The position numbers and the translations under genes are program-made. This document shows positions 8,506-16,774 of a stretch of 64,000 bases of DNA, piece by piece. The notes under the pieces are model-generated. The model worked only from the letters and a program-made list of their open reading frames with translations. It was not told where the DNA came from and made no database searches. Positions within the stretch are counted from its first letter, which is position 1, and each line of letters starts with the position of its first letter. Origin of the DNA: Glo-17 sp964637835 (GTDB lineage Bacteria > Krumholzibacteriota > Krumholzibacteriia > LZORAL124-64-63). Location of the stretch: NCBI GenBank assembly GCA_964637835.1, contig CAZWYF010000014.1:1-64000 (forward strand), written 5' to 3'.

Positions 8506-9240
8506 CTACATCCCGCCCGTCCCGCGCACCACCACCGGCACCGTCCGCAGCAGGATCCTCAGATCCAGCAGCAGCGACCAGTGGTTGATGTAGTGCAGGT
8601 CGAGATGGACCATCTCGTCGAAGCTCACGCGACTGCGGCCCATGACCTGCCAGAGGCCGGTCAGGCCGGGCGTGACCTTCAGGCGCTCGAGGTGCCAGGG
8701 CTGGTAGTTCTCGATCTCGTAGGAGATGGGCGGGCGCGGGCCCACGAGCGACATGTCCCCCTTGAGGATGTTCAGCAGCTGGGGCAGCTCGTCCAGCGAC
8801 GTGCGCCGCAACCAGCGGCCGATGGGGGTGATGCGCGGATCCTCCTCCATCTTGAAGCCGGCCTTGCCGCCATTCCGGGCCTTGCAGCCATCCTCGTCGC
8901 CATTGATGAACATGGCGGCGAACTGACGGTGGATGGCGTCGTCGGCGTCGTGCCGCATGGAGCGGAACTTGTAGAATCTGAACGGACGACCGTTCCGGCC
9001 GAGCCGCTCCTGGACGAAGAGGACGGGCCCGGGGCTGGTGGCCTTGATCACCAGGGCGATGACCAGGCAGAAGGGCAGGGCCACCAGCGAGGCCAGCAGA
9101 ACCAGGACGAGATCCGCGGTGCGCTTGACCAGCCCCCCGGCTCCGGCGAACCGTCGGGCGTCGACGGGCACGAAGAACTCGCTGTGCGTGAGGCTGGGCG
9201 ACTGGACAGCAACGCGCAGGGAAGCGGCATTCTGCTTCAT
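8506..9240 (-). CDS. Initiating sugar-phosphate transferase (bacterial sugar transferase family)
   Basis: A 244-residue polyprenyl-phosphate sugar-1-phosphate transferase that would load the first sugar onto the lipid carrier. One hydrophobic hairpin (around residues 40-65, ADLVLVLLASLVALPF onward) is followed by the family motifs FRFYKFRSM, RRTSLDELPQLLNILKGDMS and LVGPRPP, and by the ending LTGLWQV. It corresponds to the C-terminal half of WcaJ/WbaP and lacks their multi-span N-terminal region. The ATG at 9240 is preferred because GGGGG lies upstream; an in-frame ATG at 9261 is the alternative. It heads the glycan gene group and has its own promoter. Confidence 0.9.
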   Translation of the reverse strand: MKQNAASLRVAVQSPSLTHSEFFVPVDARRFAGAGGLVKRTADLVLVLLASLVALPFCLVIALVIKATSPGPVLFVQERLGRNGRPFRFYKFRSMRHDADDAIHRQFAAMFINGDEDGCKARNGGKAGFKMEEDPRITPIGRWLRRTSLDELPQLLNILKGDMSLVGPRPPISYEIENYQPWHLERLKVTPGLTGLWQVMGRSRVSFDEMVHLDLHYINHWSLLLDLRILLRTVPVVVRGTGGM

Positions 9241-9386
9241 TCGAAAGGACCCCCGAGGCATGCTCGTGGTGCAAGGTATCGATCTTGGTCGTCTCGTTAG
9301 CCTTGGTCCATCCAGGTCCCTTCAGGAGGGCGAATCGGGCCTCTTCCGGGGCGTTCGAGGCCGGGACAGCTCGGCAATGGAGGCAC

Positions 9387-9416
9387 ATTTTAGCATATCA
9401 TAACCTCATTTGTCCA
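9387..9416 (-). promoter_or_regulatory. Promoter of the sugar-transferase gene; divergent intergenic region
   Basis: On minus, TGGACA (9416-9411), an 18-bp spacer and TAAAAT (9392-9387). It sits in the 300-base, locally A+T-rich gap between the sugar transferase (minus) and ino1 (plus). Apart from this site and the ino1 promoter, nothing further was recognised in 9241-9544. Confidence 0.5.
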
Positions 9417-9463
9417 CCCTCTCCGCCGTGATTTGCACATTTCGAATCCTGCACTGAATTCTT

Positions 9464-9492
9464 TTGCTTTCGCTCCCGCATGGGCCTATCCT
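9464..9492 (+). promoter_or_regulatory. Candidate promoter of ino1
   Basis: TTGCTT (9464-9469), 17-bp spacer, TATCCT (9487-9492), giving a leader of about 45 bases. The -35 box is weak, so this is tentative. Confidence 0.4.
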
Positions 9493-9544
9493 GCAATCGT
9501 TTTCGGGCCGCGACAGACACTGGACATCCGAGAGGAGCTTGTTC

Positions 9545-10861
9545 ATGGCCGAGAAAATGGATATCAAACCCGCGGGCGGGAAGCTCGGCATCCTCACCCC
9601 GGGCATGGGCGCGGTCTCGTCGACCTTCATGGCCGGTGTGGAGGCCATCCGCAAGGGCCTGAGCCTGCCCATCGGCAGCGTCACCCAGATGGGCCACATC
9701 CGCCTCGGCAAGCGCACCGAGGGCCGGCAGCCCCTGGTGAAGAACTTCGTGCCCCTGGCGGAGATGGACGACATCGTCTTCGGCGGCTGGGACATCTTCC
9801 CGGACAACGTCTACGAGGCCGCCAGCAAGGCCGGCGTCCTGCCCCAGACCATGCTCGACCAGCTCGAGCCCGAGCTGGCGACGATCCGGCCCATGGAGGC
9901 GGTCTTCGACAACTACTACGTCAAGAAGCTCGACGGCACCCACGTCAAGAAGGGCAAGACCAAGCTGGAGCTGGCCGAGGCGCTCATCCAGGACATGGAG
10001 GACTTCAAGCAGCGCCACGGGTGCGACCGCCTGGTCATGATCTGGTGCGGCTCCACGGAGATCTTCCTGCAGAAGAGCGAGGTCCACCAGTCGCTGGACG
10101 CGTTCGAGAAGGGCCTGCGCGAGGACCATCCCCAGATCGCCCCGAGCATGATCTACGCCTATGCCGCCCTGAAGACCGGCGTGCCCTACGCCAACGGCGC
10201 ACCCAACCTCAGCGCGGACTTCCCCGCCCTCGAGGAGCTCTCCAGGCAGACCGGCACGCCCATCTGCGGCAAGGACTTCAAGACCGGCCAGACGCTGATG
10301 AAGACCATCCTCGCCCCTGGCTTCAAGGCGCGTCTGCTCGGCATGAACGGCTGGTTCTCCACCAACATCCTGGGCAACCGCGATGGCGAGGTCCTGGACG
10401 ATCCGGAGTCCTTCAAGACCAAGGAGGAGTCCAAGCTCGGCGTGCTCGGCTCCATCCTGCAGCCGGACCTCTACCCCGACCTCTACGGCAACCTCTACCA
10501 CAAGGTGCGGATCAACTACTATCCGCCCCGTGGCGACAACAAGGAGGGCTGGGACAACATCGACATCTTCGGCTGGTGCGGGATGCCGATGCAGATCAAG
10601 GTGGACTTCCTCTGCCGCGATTCCATCCTCGCCGCGCCGCTGGTGCTGGATCTCGCCCTCTTCCTGGACCTGGCCAAGCGGTCCGGCATGGGTGGCATCC
10701 AGGAGTGGCTGTCGTTCTTCTTCAAGAGCCCGGTGGTGCCGCAGGGCCTGTACCCGGAGCACGACCTCTTCATCCAGCAGAAGAAGCTCAAGAACACGCT
10801 GCGCTGGATGATGGGCGAGGAGCCCATCACCCACCTCGGCCGCGAATACTACGACGACTAG
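9545..10861 (+). CDS. ino1: Inositol-3-phosphate synthase
   Basis: This 438-residue enzyme turns glucose 6-phosphate into 1L-myo-inositol 3-phosphate using bound NAD+, in the cytoplasm. The N-terminus GKLGILTPGMGAVSSTF is the dinucleotide-binding start. The signature GKDFKTGQTLMKTILAPGF and the following NGWFSTNILGNRDGEVL are the conserved catalytic core of the family. AGGAG precedes the ATG; an in-frame ATG at 9464 overlaps the promoter and is rejected. In bacteria the product feeds phosphatidylinositol or dialkylether-inositol lipids, or compatible solutes. No phosphatase or CDP-alcohol transferase is adjacent, so the end product is open. It is transcribed with the metallo-hydrolase downstream. 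Confidence 0.93.
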   Translation: MAEKMDIKPAGGKLGILTPGMGAVSSTFMAGVEAIRKGLSLPIGSVTQMGHIRLGKRTEGRQPLVKNFVPLAEMDDIVFGGWDIFPDNVYEAASKAGVLPQTMLDQLEPELATIRPMEAVFDNYYVKKLDGTHVKKGKTKLELAEALIQDMEDFKQRHGCDRLVMIWCGSTEIFLQKSEVHQSLDAFEKGLREDHPQIAPSMIYAYAALKTGVPYANGAPNLSADFPALEELSRQTGTPICGKDFKTGQTLMKTILAPGFKARLLGMNGWFSTNILGNRDGEVLDDPESFKTKEESKLGVLGSILQPDLYPDLYGNLYHKVRINYYPPRGDNKEGWDNIDIFGWCGMPMQIKVDFLCRDSILAAPLVLDLALFLDLAKRSGMGGIQEWLSFFFKSPVVPQGLYPEHDLFIQQKKLKNTLRWMMGEEPITHLGREYYDD

Positions 10862-10870
10862 CCGGCCCCG

Positions 10871-10902
10871 CGGGGCGCCGCACTCGCCGGTGCGGCGCCC
10901 CG
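10871..10902 (+). other. Perfect stem-loop between ino1 and the metallo-hydrolase gene
   Basis: A 13-bp perfect stem (10871-10883 with 10890-10902) closes a 6-base loop, 9 bases after the ino1 stop. There is no T-tract, so it is more likely an mRNA-processing or attenuation element than a full terminator. Confidence 0.5.
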
Positions 10903-10927
10903 CGCCCCCGATCCAGAGGACCAGACG

Positions 10928-11563
10928 ATGCCCGGCTTCACCCTCGAATGCCTCACCGTCGGCCCCCTGCAGATGAACGCCTGGCTGGTGCTCGATCGCG
11001 AGCACGGCGAGGCGGCGCTGGTGGATCCCGGCGACGAACCCGGCCGTCTGCTCGCGCGGCTCGACGCCAGCGGTTGTCGCCTGCGCTGGCTGCTGGCCAC
11101 CCACGGACACTTCGACCACGTGGGCGCCGCGGCCGCCATCCAGGATCATCACGACCTGCCCCTGCTGGTCCATCCCGAGGACGTGCCGCTGGTCCAGGCC
11201 ATGCCCCAGCAGCAGGCCATGTTCGGCCTGCCCACCTCGCGGGTCCCGCAGCTGGAACCCGCGTTGCAAGACGGCCTCGCCCTGCCGCTCGGCGGTGGCG
11301 AGCTCCGCGTGACGGCCATCCCCGGGCATTCCCGCGGCCAGGTCATGTTCGCCTGGGACGGCCACGCCCTGGTGGGCGACGCCATCTTCGCCGGCTCGGT
11401 GGGCCGCACCGATCTGCCCGGCGGCGACTTCGATATCCTGGCGCAGAGCATCCGGGGCCACATCTACGCCCTGCCGGAGGACACTCAGCTGCACCCCGGT
11501 CACGGCCCCGACACCACCGTGGGCCGTGAGCGGGCAGGCAACCCCTTCGTACCGGACGCCTAG
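10928..11563 (+). CDS. Metallo-beta-lactamase-fold hydrolase, glyoxalase II-like
   Basis: A 211-residue zinc hydrolase of the glyoxalase II subgroup. The metal-binding THGHFDHVG motif sits near residue 60, GHSRGQV supplies the next His, DAIFAGSVGRTDLPGGD the bridging Asp, and HPGHGPDT the last His. Proteins of this size (YcbL-like) act on thioesters such as S-lactoylglutathione or similar substrates, but the substrate cannot be told here. It follows ino1 at 66 bases on the same strand and converges on parA, whose stop is only about 20 bases away. Any link to inositol metabolism is not supported. Confidence 0.85.
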   Translation: MPGFTLECLTVGPLQMNAWLVLDREHGEAALVDPGDEPGRLLARLDASGCRLRWLLATHGHFDHVGAAAAIQDHHDLPLLVHPEDVPLVQAMPQQQAMFGLPTSRVPQLEPALQDGLALPLGGGELRVTAIPGHSRGQVMFAWDGHALVGDAIFAGSVGRTDLPGGDFDILAQSIRGHIYALPEDTQLHPGHGPDTTVGRERAGNPFVPDA

Positions 11564-11582
11564 CGCGCCGGCAGTCGGCAGG

Positions 11583-12443
11583 CTATTCCTCGCCCTCGAT
11601 CTCCTCGGCCATGGCCGCCGCCACCTCGGCCGCCGCCGCCTCCCGCTTCTCCAGGCGCTGCTTCTCCATCTTGGTGTGCTTGCGCAGGAATTCCTTCTTG
11701 ATCCAGTCGCGGTAGAGGGAAGCGCCGAGGCAGCCCGAATCATAGGCGAAGATGCTCTGGAAGTTGGCCGGGGCTTCCTCGATCTTGATGTTGTTGGTGA
11801 TCGCCGTGCGGAAGATGTCGCCCTTGTCGAAGACCTGGCCCAGCTCGCGCCGGACGTTCTTCAGCAGTGGCGTGCGCCCGTCCTTCATGGTCATCAGCAC
11901 GCCCAGGATCTGCAGCCAGGTGTTCTGGCGCTCCTGCACGCGCTCGATGAGCACCTTGAGATGGCGGAGCGTGGGCACGGCCATGCCCGTGCACTGCGTC
12001 GGGATCAGCACGTAGTTGGCCGCCACCAGGGCGTTCTGCGTCAGCACCCCCAGGTTGGGCGGGGTGTCGATGATGATCCAGCCGTAGTGCGGCGAGAGCG
12101 TCGAGACCACCTTCTCCAGCCGATCGGTGATCTGGGTCTTGGCCATGCTCTCGAGCGACGGATTGGACGGGAGCAGGTGGATCTCCTCGTCGTACACCGT
12201 GGTCGTGATCCCATCATGCGGGGTGATCGCGCGCCGCAGCACGTCGAACACGCTGCGCGCGGGCGGGTCGCCGTCCAGCTTGCCGAGCAACGTGCTCGTG
12301 GCGCAGCCGTGCGGGTCCATGTCGATCAGCAGGCAGGACGACGTCACGTCGCTGTAGCGGATCAGGCCGGCCGCCAGGTTGATGGCCGTCGTGGTCTTGC
12401 CGGTACCGCCCTTGTGGTTCACCACGGCGATCACGTTGCTCAT
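11583..12443 (-). CDS. ParA/Soj-family ATPase (orphan)
   Basis: A 286-residue deviant-Walker ATPase. The A box KGGTGKTT at residues 11-18 has the signature first Lys, LLIDMDPHGCAT is the A' box, and WIIIDTPPNLGVLT the B box. ParA proteins dimerise on ATP and bind DNA non-specifically to position chromosomes, plasmids or large protein assemblies. The C-terminal 40 residues are a charged Lys/Glu/Ala-rich helix, not typical of chromosomal Soj. No parB or parS-like array is beside it, so partition of the chromosome is not assured; positioning of another cargo is equally possible. It has its own promoter. Confidence 0.85.
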   Translation of the reverse strand: MSNVIAVVNHKGGTGKTTTAINLAAGLIRYSDVTSSCLLIDMDPHGCATSTLLGKLDGDPPARSVFDVLRRAITPHDGITTTVYDEEIHLLPSNPSLESMAKTQITDRLEKVVSTLSPHYGWIIIDTPPNLGVLTQNALVAANYVLIPTQCTGMAVPTLRHLKVLIERVQERQNTWLQILGVLMTMKDGRTPLLKNVRRELGQVFDKGDIFRTAITNNIKIEEAPANFQSIFAYDSGCLGASLYRDWIKKEFLRKHTKMEKQRLEKREAAAAEVAAAMAEEIEGEE

Positions 12444-12505
12444 CAGCTGGTTCCTCTACGGGTTGGATCAGGGGATTGAACACCGATTTCTGGCGTAACC
12501 ATCCG

Positions 12506-12534
12506 AATATAGGCGCGTTCGACCATCATGCCAA
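12506..12534 (-). promoter_or_regulatory. Promoter of the ParA-family gene
   Basis: On minus, TTGGCA (12534-12529), a 17-bp spacer and TATATT (12511-12506), within an A+T-rich gap of 180 bases. Confidence 0.65.
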
Positions 12535-12625
12535 GGAAATGACGCTGGAACGCCAATTCTGGACCTATTCAATAAATTTATCCCATGAAACGACAAAACT
12601 GATGGCGGGTCGTTCCTGACTCGGC

Positions 12626-13387
12626 TCAGAACGTCGTCTGCATGCTCACCAGCAATTCCCAGACGTGGTCCGTTCCAGCGTCCTCGGTGGTCACGTCCGG
12701 CATCACCGTGCCGTCCACCGGCACCTCCACGTCGCCCAGGTCCAGGGCGACCAGGTTGTCGCGAGCCTCCAGACGGACTCCCCACCCCGCGGCCAGCCGC
12801 AGGTGGTAGCCCGCCCCCACCCGCAGGGCCACCTCGGTGCCGTCGAGCTGGTCGCCACCGCTGCCGGCCAGGTCCACCACGCTCGCTCCGCCCAGCAGAT
12901 AGAAGTAGCTGGGACTGCGGTGGAGCCGCATCTCCGCGTCCAGGCCGGCCACCAGCACGGCGAGCTGGTCCCAGCGGCGGACCTCGGCCGTCTGGCCGAT
13001 CCGGGCCTTCGCCGCCACGTCGAGCTGGGCCAGGCCCAGGGTACCGCGTAGCCACACGCGATCGCTCAACCGACCACCGAGCCCCAGGGAGACCAGGATG
13101 CTCTCGTCCAGGGTCAGGGTGAACGCCTCGGAGCTGAACGGCTCACCGCCAGGGGGATTCCAGGGGATGCCCGAGGCGCCCGCCGTCCGCACCCGGACCA
13201 GGTCGCCGCCGGCCATCATGCCGGCGCCCGCGGTGAAGAACCAGCGGCCACCGCCGTCGTCGAACTCCGCCACGTCCACGGGCTCCGGTTCCGTCCGGTC
13301 CACACGATGACGACCGGTGCTGGTCTGCGCGCACGCGATCCCGGCGAGCAGGCCGCTGGCCAGCAGCAGGCAGGTGAAGCGGTGCAC
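12626..13387 (-). CDS. Outer-membrane beta-barrel protein, uncharacterised
   Basis: I do not recognise a specific family. The 253-residue product starts with GTG at 13387 after GAGGAG and has a signal peptide (RFTCLLLASGLLAGIACAQ). The mature part alternates polar and hydrophobic residues in strand-like blocks, for instance LGLGGRLSDRVWLRGTLGLAQLDVAAK and VALRVGAGYHLRLAAGWGVRLEARDN. It ends in LLVSMQTTF with a terminal Phe, the usual outer-membrane insertion signal. It is the last gene of the ECF sigma/anti-sigma/lipoprotein group, so it may be a target or sensor of that envelope regulon. Confidence 0.7.
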   Translation of the reverse strand: MHRFTCLLLASGLLAGIACAQTSTGRHRVDRTEPEPVDVAEFDDGGGRWFFTAGAGMMAGGDLVRVRTAGASGIPWNPPGGEPFSSEAFTLTLDESILVSLGLGGRLSDRVWLRGTLGLAQLDVAAKARIGQTAEVRRWDQLAVLVAGLDAEMRLHRSPSYFYLLGGASVVDLAGSGGDQLDGTEVALRVGAGYHLRLAAGWGVRLEARDNLVALDLGDVEVPVDGTVMPDVTTEDAGTDHVWELLVSMQTTF

Positions 13388-13407
13388 GTCGGGTTCTCCT
13401 CGGACGG

Positions 13408-14499
13408 TCAGGGTTGGGGACGCTCGAGCGAGAAGGTATCGAGGATCGCCTGCAGGCGGCGGAAGTAATCCATCTTCTCCATGCCCGGGGCGAAGACCAG
13501 GGCGTCGAGGCAGAAGACCCGCCGGTTGGCGCGATCGGCCACGAACCAGCACCAGAACGGCCCGCCGCCATCGAAACTGCGGCTGTTCCAGGCGCCCTCG
13601 AGCCGGACGGCGGGCAGCCCGCCGATGGTGTCCTCGCTCCAGACCAGGGATCCGGGTACCAGTTCCTCGTCGTGCATCTTCAGGCCCATCTCCTTGCGCA
13701 GCTCCAGGAGCAGCGAGCGCTGGCCCATGAGCAGGTCGGGATCGCTGCTGGCGGTCCAGGCCACGGTGATGCCGCGCGAGGGGCCGGTGCGCATGAGCTC
13801 GACGGCCGGATAGCCGTCGGGAGCGTCCTGGTTGATCCGGAAGACGGAGGGGATCTCGAGGAAGAACCGGTGCTTGAGCCAGAGGTCGTTCATGACCTGG
13901 GAAGCGAGGCCCTCGTGGCGGTAACGGCGCATGATGCGCTGGGCCGACTTCTCCTCGAAACGAGCGCGCAGATCCGCCGCGTTGCTGCGCAGGTAGCTCA
14001 GCAGGGAATTGCGGTCGGTGGCCGACACGATGAACGCCTGCTGGTAGCTGCCGAAGGGATTCTCGAGCGGCAGCAACGCGCCGGCGGCGCTGGTGGCGCG
14101 CTCCTCGCCCGCGTCGGTGAGCTTGTCGCGGAGATACTCGGAAACAGGGCCGCCGTCCCCCACGCGCCAGACGAAGAGGATGTTCTTGTAGCCCCGGCTG
14201 AGCTTCCAGGCGTCCGGCTCGTAGATGTCGATGTCGAACCGCTTCTCGCGGGAGAGCACGAAGGTGTGCTCGACGTTGAACTGCTGCCGGAAGGGCTCGA
14301 GCCCGCCGATGAGGTTGACGTCCGAGACCACGATGGCGATGTCGCCATACGACCCCGGTGCCATGAAGATGGGTTTCTCCTCGTCGTAGCCGCAGCCCGC
14401 AGCGACCAGCACCGCCAGCAGGACCAGGGCGCCGAGGCGCGCCGGGGGCAGGGATGGGAAACGTCGCAACATGGTCCTCCGCCGGGTTCTGGCGACCAT
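13408..14499 (-). CDS. DUF4837-type lipoprotein
   Basis: A 363-residue predicted lipoprotein of unknown function. A basic start and hydrophobic stretch end in the lipobox VAAGC, near residue 36. The mature part SYGDIAIVVSDVNLIGG, then the long run up to YKNILFVWRVGDGG, resembles DUF4837 proteins, which are found mainly in Bacteroidetes and relatives. The ATG at 14499 overlaps the anti-sigma stop as TGATG, pointing to coupled translation; an ATG at 14472 right behind GGAGG is the alternative. It lies between the anti-sigma factor and an outer-membrane barrel, which suggests an envelope role. The family match is from memory of its pattern, so moderately sure. Confidence 0.65.
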   Translation of the reverse strand: MVARTRRRTMLRRFPSLPPARLGALVLLAVLVAAGCGYDEEKPIFMAPGSYGDIAIVVSDVNLIGGLEPFRQQFNVEHTFVLSREKRFDIDIYEPDAWKLSRGYKNILFVWRVGDGGPVSEYLRDKLTDAGEERATSAAGALLPLENPFGSYQQAFIVSATDRNSLLSYLRSNAADLRARFEEKSAQRIMRRYRHEGLASQVMNDLWLKHRFFLEIPSVFRINQDAPDGYPAVELMRTGPSRGITVAWTASSDPDLLMGQRSLLLELRKEMGLKMHDEELVPGSLVWSEDTIGGLPAVRLEGAWNSRSFDGGGPFWCWFVADRANRRVFCLDALVFAPGMEKMDYFRRLQAILDTFSLERPQP

Positions 14500-15248
14500 C
14501 AGCGCGTCCCGACGGCCTCCCTGCTCCTATCTACGGTCTGCGCCGTGAGGCTGTCAAGCCTGGCCTGGAGGGTCTGGATGGTCCGGTCCCGGGCGGCCAG
14601 CCGACGCCGCAGGGCCTCGAGATCCTGCTCCAGACGCAGGATGCGCAGGAGGTCCTGGTCGCGGTCCCCGCTCCAGGAGGGCTGCCGCAGCGCGGCGCCG
14701 CTGACCCGGCGCTGCAGGTCCGGCCCACCCGCACCGGCCAGGCGGCTGAGCCCGCCGGCCAGGCGCGCGTCGAGGGGCCGCCGGGTCGCGTCGTCGAGGG
14801 TCTCGGCGCCGGGGTCGTCCTGCAGCGGCAGGCGTGCGCTCTGCGCCGCCACCGACACCTGCACCTGCTCGCCGCCGAGCACCGGGGCCATGCGGTCGGG
14901 AGCCACCACCGCCACCGCCAGGACCGCCGCCAGGCCGAGGGCGGCCGAGAGGCCGGCGCGCCCCAGCCAGGGGCGCCAGCCGGCGCTCTCCTCCGGCCAC
15001 GGGTAGGCCTTCTCCCGCGCCGCCTCGCGCAGCGCCTGGCTGAGGCGAAGCTGCAGTTTCCAGTCGAAGGTCTCCGGGAGTTGCGGCTCCGTGGCCGCGA
15101 GCATCCGCAGCCCCAGCCCGAGCTCGGACCGGTATTCCTGGCAGTCCGTGCACCTCTGCAGGTGTCCCTGGAGCGCGGTCACATGCTGCGGGTCCAGTTG
15201 CCCGTCCCGTTCCAGGCTGATCCACTGGCGAGCCTTGCGGCAGTTCAT
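14499..15248 (-). CDS. Zinc-finger anti-sigma factor, membrane-anchored
   Basis: A 249-residue anti-sigma factor. The N-terminus MNCRKARQWISLERDG leads into the HLQRCTDCQEY segment, matching the His-x3-Cys-x2-Cys of ZAS domains that clamp ECF sigma factors. One membrane span (LSAALGLAAVLAVAVVAP, around residues 100-118) follows. The periplasmic part is Ala/Arg/Leu-rich and ends in a coiled coil (LRILRLEQDLEALRRRLAARD). It begins 22 bases after the ECF sigma gene. The expected mode is release of the sigma factor when the envelope is disturbed; the trigger is unknown. Confidence 0.85.
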   Translation of the reverse strand: MNCRKARQWISLERDGQLDPQHVTALQGHLQRCTDCQEYRSELGLGLRMLAATEPQLPETFDWKLQLRLSQALREAAREKAYPWPEESAGWRPWLGRAGLSAALGLAAVLAVAVVAPDRMAPVLGGEQVQVSVAAQSARLPLQDDPGAETLDDATRRPLDARLAGGLSRLAGAGGPDLQRRVSGAALRQPSWSGDRDQDLLRILRLEQDLEALRRRLAARDRTIQTLQARLDSLTAQTVDRSREAVGTR

Positions 15249-15270
15249 CCCTCGACGCCTCCGTCGGTTG

Positions 15271-15957
15271 TCATTCGTCCTCGGCCTGCGCGCGCGCCTC
15301 GATGCGTTCGAGTTCCTCGAGGAGTTCCTCGTTGCGCAGCAGCGGCTTGATGTTCTGGCGGAACCGGTTGCGCGCCCGGTTGATGCGCGAGCGCACCGTG
15401 CCGAGCTTCAGGCCGGTGACCTGCTGGATCTCCTCGTAGCTGAGTTCGTCCACCTCGCGCAACAGGAAGGGGATCCGGTACTTCTCCGGGATCTTCGCGG
15501 TGGCCTCGGCGATCAGGCGGCCCAGCTCTTCGCCCTCCACCGACCGGCTGGGGTCGGCGTGGGGATCGGGCGGATCGACCGGCTGCTCGTCCTCCTCCGG
15601 CACCGGATTGAGGCTGAGCAGGCGCGGCGCCCGCGACTGCTGCCGCATCCGGTTGCGGACCAGGTTGGTGGCGATGGTGAAGACCCAGGTGGAGAACTTG
15701 GCGATCTCCCGGTACTTGTCCGCGTGTAGATAGACGCGGATGAGCGTCTCCTGGGTCAGCTCCTCGGCCAGGCTGGGATCCTTGACCATCCGCAGGGTGA
15801 ACGAGTAGAGACGCCCCTTGTAGCGGCTCACGACCTCGTCGAAGGCGCGGCGGTTGCCCTGCTGGACCAGGACGATGAGATCCTCGTCGCGGATCTCACG
15901 CAGGCCCTCGGGACGCGGCGCGTTTCCCGGATGGTGATTGTCCAGCGATTGGTTCAC
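15271..15957 (-). CDS. ECF-family RNA polymerase sigma factor
   Basis: A 228-residue extracytoplasmic-function sigma factor. Region 2 contains NRRAFDEVVSRYKGRLYSFTLRMV, DPSLAEELTQETLIRVY and FSTWVFTIATNLVRNRMR. Region 4 has PEKYRIPFLLREVDELSYEEIQQVTGLKLGTVRSRI, the helix-turn-helix that reads the -35 box. The GTG at 15957 sits 6 bases after AGGAGG; the open frame upstream lacks conservation and is excluded. Followed by its anti-sigma factor, a lipoprotein and an outer-membrane protein. A GGAAC-type promoter just upstream suggests it drives its own operon. Confidence 0.92.
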   Translation of the reverse strand: MNQSLDNHHPGNAPRPEGLREIRDEDLIVLVQQGNRRAFDEVVSRYKGRLYSFTLRMVKDPSLAEELTQETLIRVYLHADKYREIAKFSTWVFTIATNLVRNRMRQQSRAPRLLSLNPVPEEDEQPVDPPDPHADPSRSVEGEELGRLIAEATAKIPEKYRIPFLLREVDELSYEEIQQVTGLKLGTVRSRINRARNRFRQNIKPLLRNEELLEELERIEARAQAEDE

Positions 15958-15996
15958 GGTGCCCCTCCTGGGGTCGAGACCACGTCCGGCCCGGGG

Positions 15997-16025
15997 AATA
16001 CACCGCGCCTGCCGGGCGAGTTCCC
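15997..16025 (-). promoter_or_regulatory. ECF-type autoregulatory promoter
   Basis: On minus, GGGAACTC (16025-16018) and GTATT (16001-15997) are separated by 16 bp. GGAAC is the classic -35 of ECF sigma factors, and the site is about 40 bases before the ECF start codon, so self-activation is likely. Confidence 0.5.
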
Positions 16026-16059
16026 GGAATCGCGGTGGCATCTGCACTCAAGATATCGT

Positions 16060-16764
16060 TCAGGGCAGCAGGTCTGCCAGGGGCCACAGCGGCAGGAAGG
16101 CCTCCGGGGGAACCCGCACCGCCACGCTGGCGGGCGGCCCCACCACCAGGGTGGCGGGCCAGCGGACGCTGGTGACCTCCAGGTCACGCCCCGCGGGTAC
16201 CAGACGGAGCACCGCGCCGGGACCACCGCGGCCCCCGCCACGCGTGGTGAGCTCGCGACGGAGGCGACCGACGGGAGGCGCCGCGGACCGCGAATCGGGA
16301 CGCCAGGCGGGCGGCAACGCCTCCCAGCTCCTGAGGATCACCCGGCTGCGTGCGCGGCCCCCGCTCCCGTCCCCCTCGGCCCAGGCGCCGACCAGCTCGC
16401 CGAGCGCCACCGTCGCCTCGGCGCCCAGCTCGCGCCATGGCCCCGACCATGGCTGGACGACCCCGCCGTCCGGCCCGCCGACCAGGGTCCAGCCCCGTCC
16501 CCGGCGATGCCGCAGATCCGCCGGCGAGGGCAGGATGCCGTCCTCGGCCACCGCCACCTCGCAGCGCCAGCCGACGCCACCGGCCTCACCGCCGGCCGCG
16601 CCGCCGTCCGCGCCGCCGTCCGCGCGCAGCAGCAGCACGGCACCGCCGATCTGGCCCAGGGGCGTCCGCAGATTCCACCGCCCTTCGAGCAGCTGGGCCG
16701 GGATCTCCTCCGCGCTGGCGGCCACCGTGGCCAGGAGCAGCAGGCCGCTCGCCACCAGCATCAT
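16060..16764 (-). CDS. Exported protein of unknown function
   Basis: I do not recognise this family. The 234-residue product starts MMLVASGLLLLATVAASAEE, a clear signal peptide, 10 bases after the TPR gene stop. The mature protein has a Gly/Ala/Asp-rich stretch (around residues 48-62), several Trp residues (WRCEVAV, WTLVGG, WPATLVVG) and ends LPLWPLADLLP. The middle (PSPADLRHRRGRGWTLVGGP and following) could be beta-rich and resembles outer-membrane lipoprotein carrier folds such as LolB only in general character. Position right after an exported TPR protein makes a shared envelope job possible. Confidence 0.6.
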   Translation of the reverse strand: MMLVASGLLLLATVAASAEEIPAQLLEGRWNLRTPLGQIGGAVLLLRADGGADGGAAGGEAGGVGWRCEVAVAEDGILPSPADLRHRRGRGWTLVGGPDGGVVQPWSGPWRELGAEATVALGELVGAWAEGDGSGGRARSRVILRSWEALPPAWRPDSRSAAPPVGRLRRELTTRGGGRGGPGAVLRLVPAGRDLEVTSVRWPATLVVGPPASVAVRVPPEAFLPLWPLADLLP

Positions 16765-16774
16765 CGGGCGGCGA

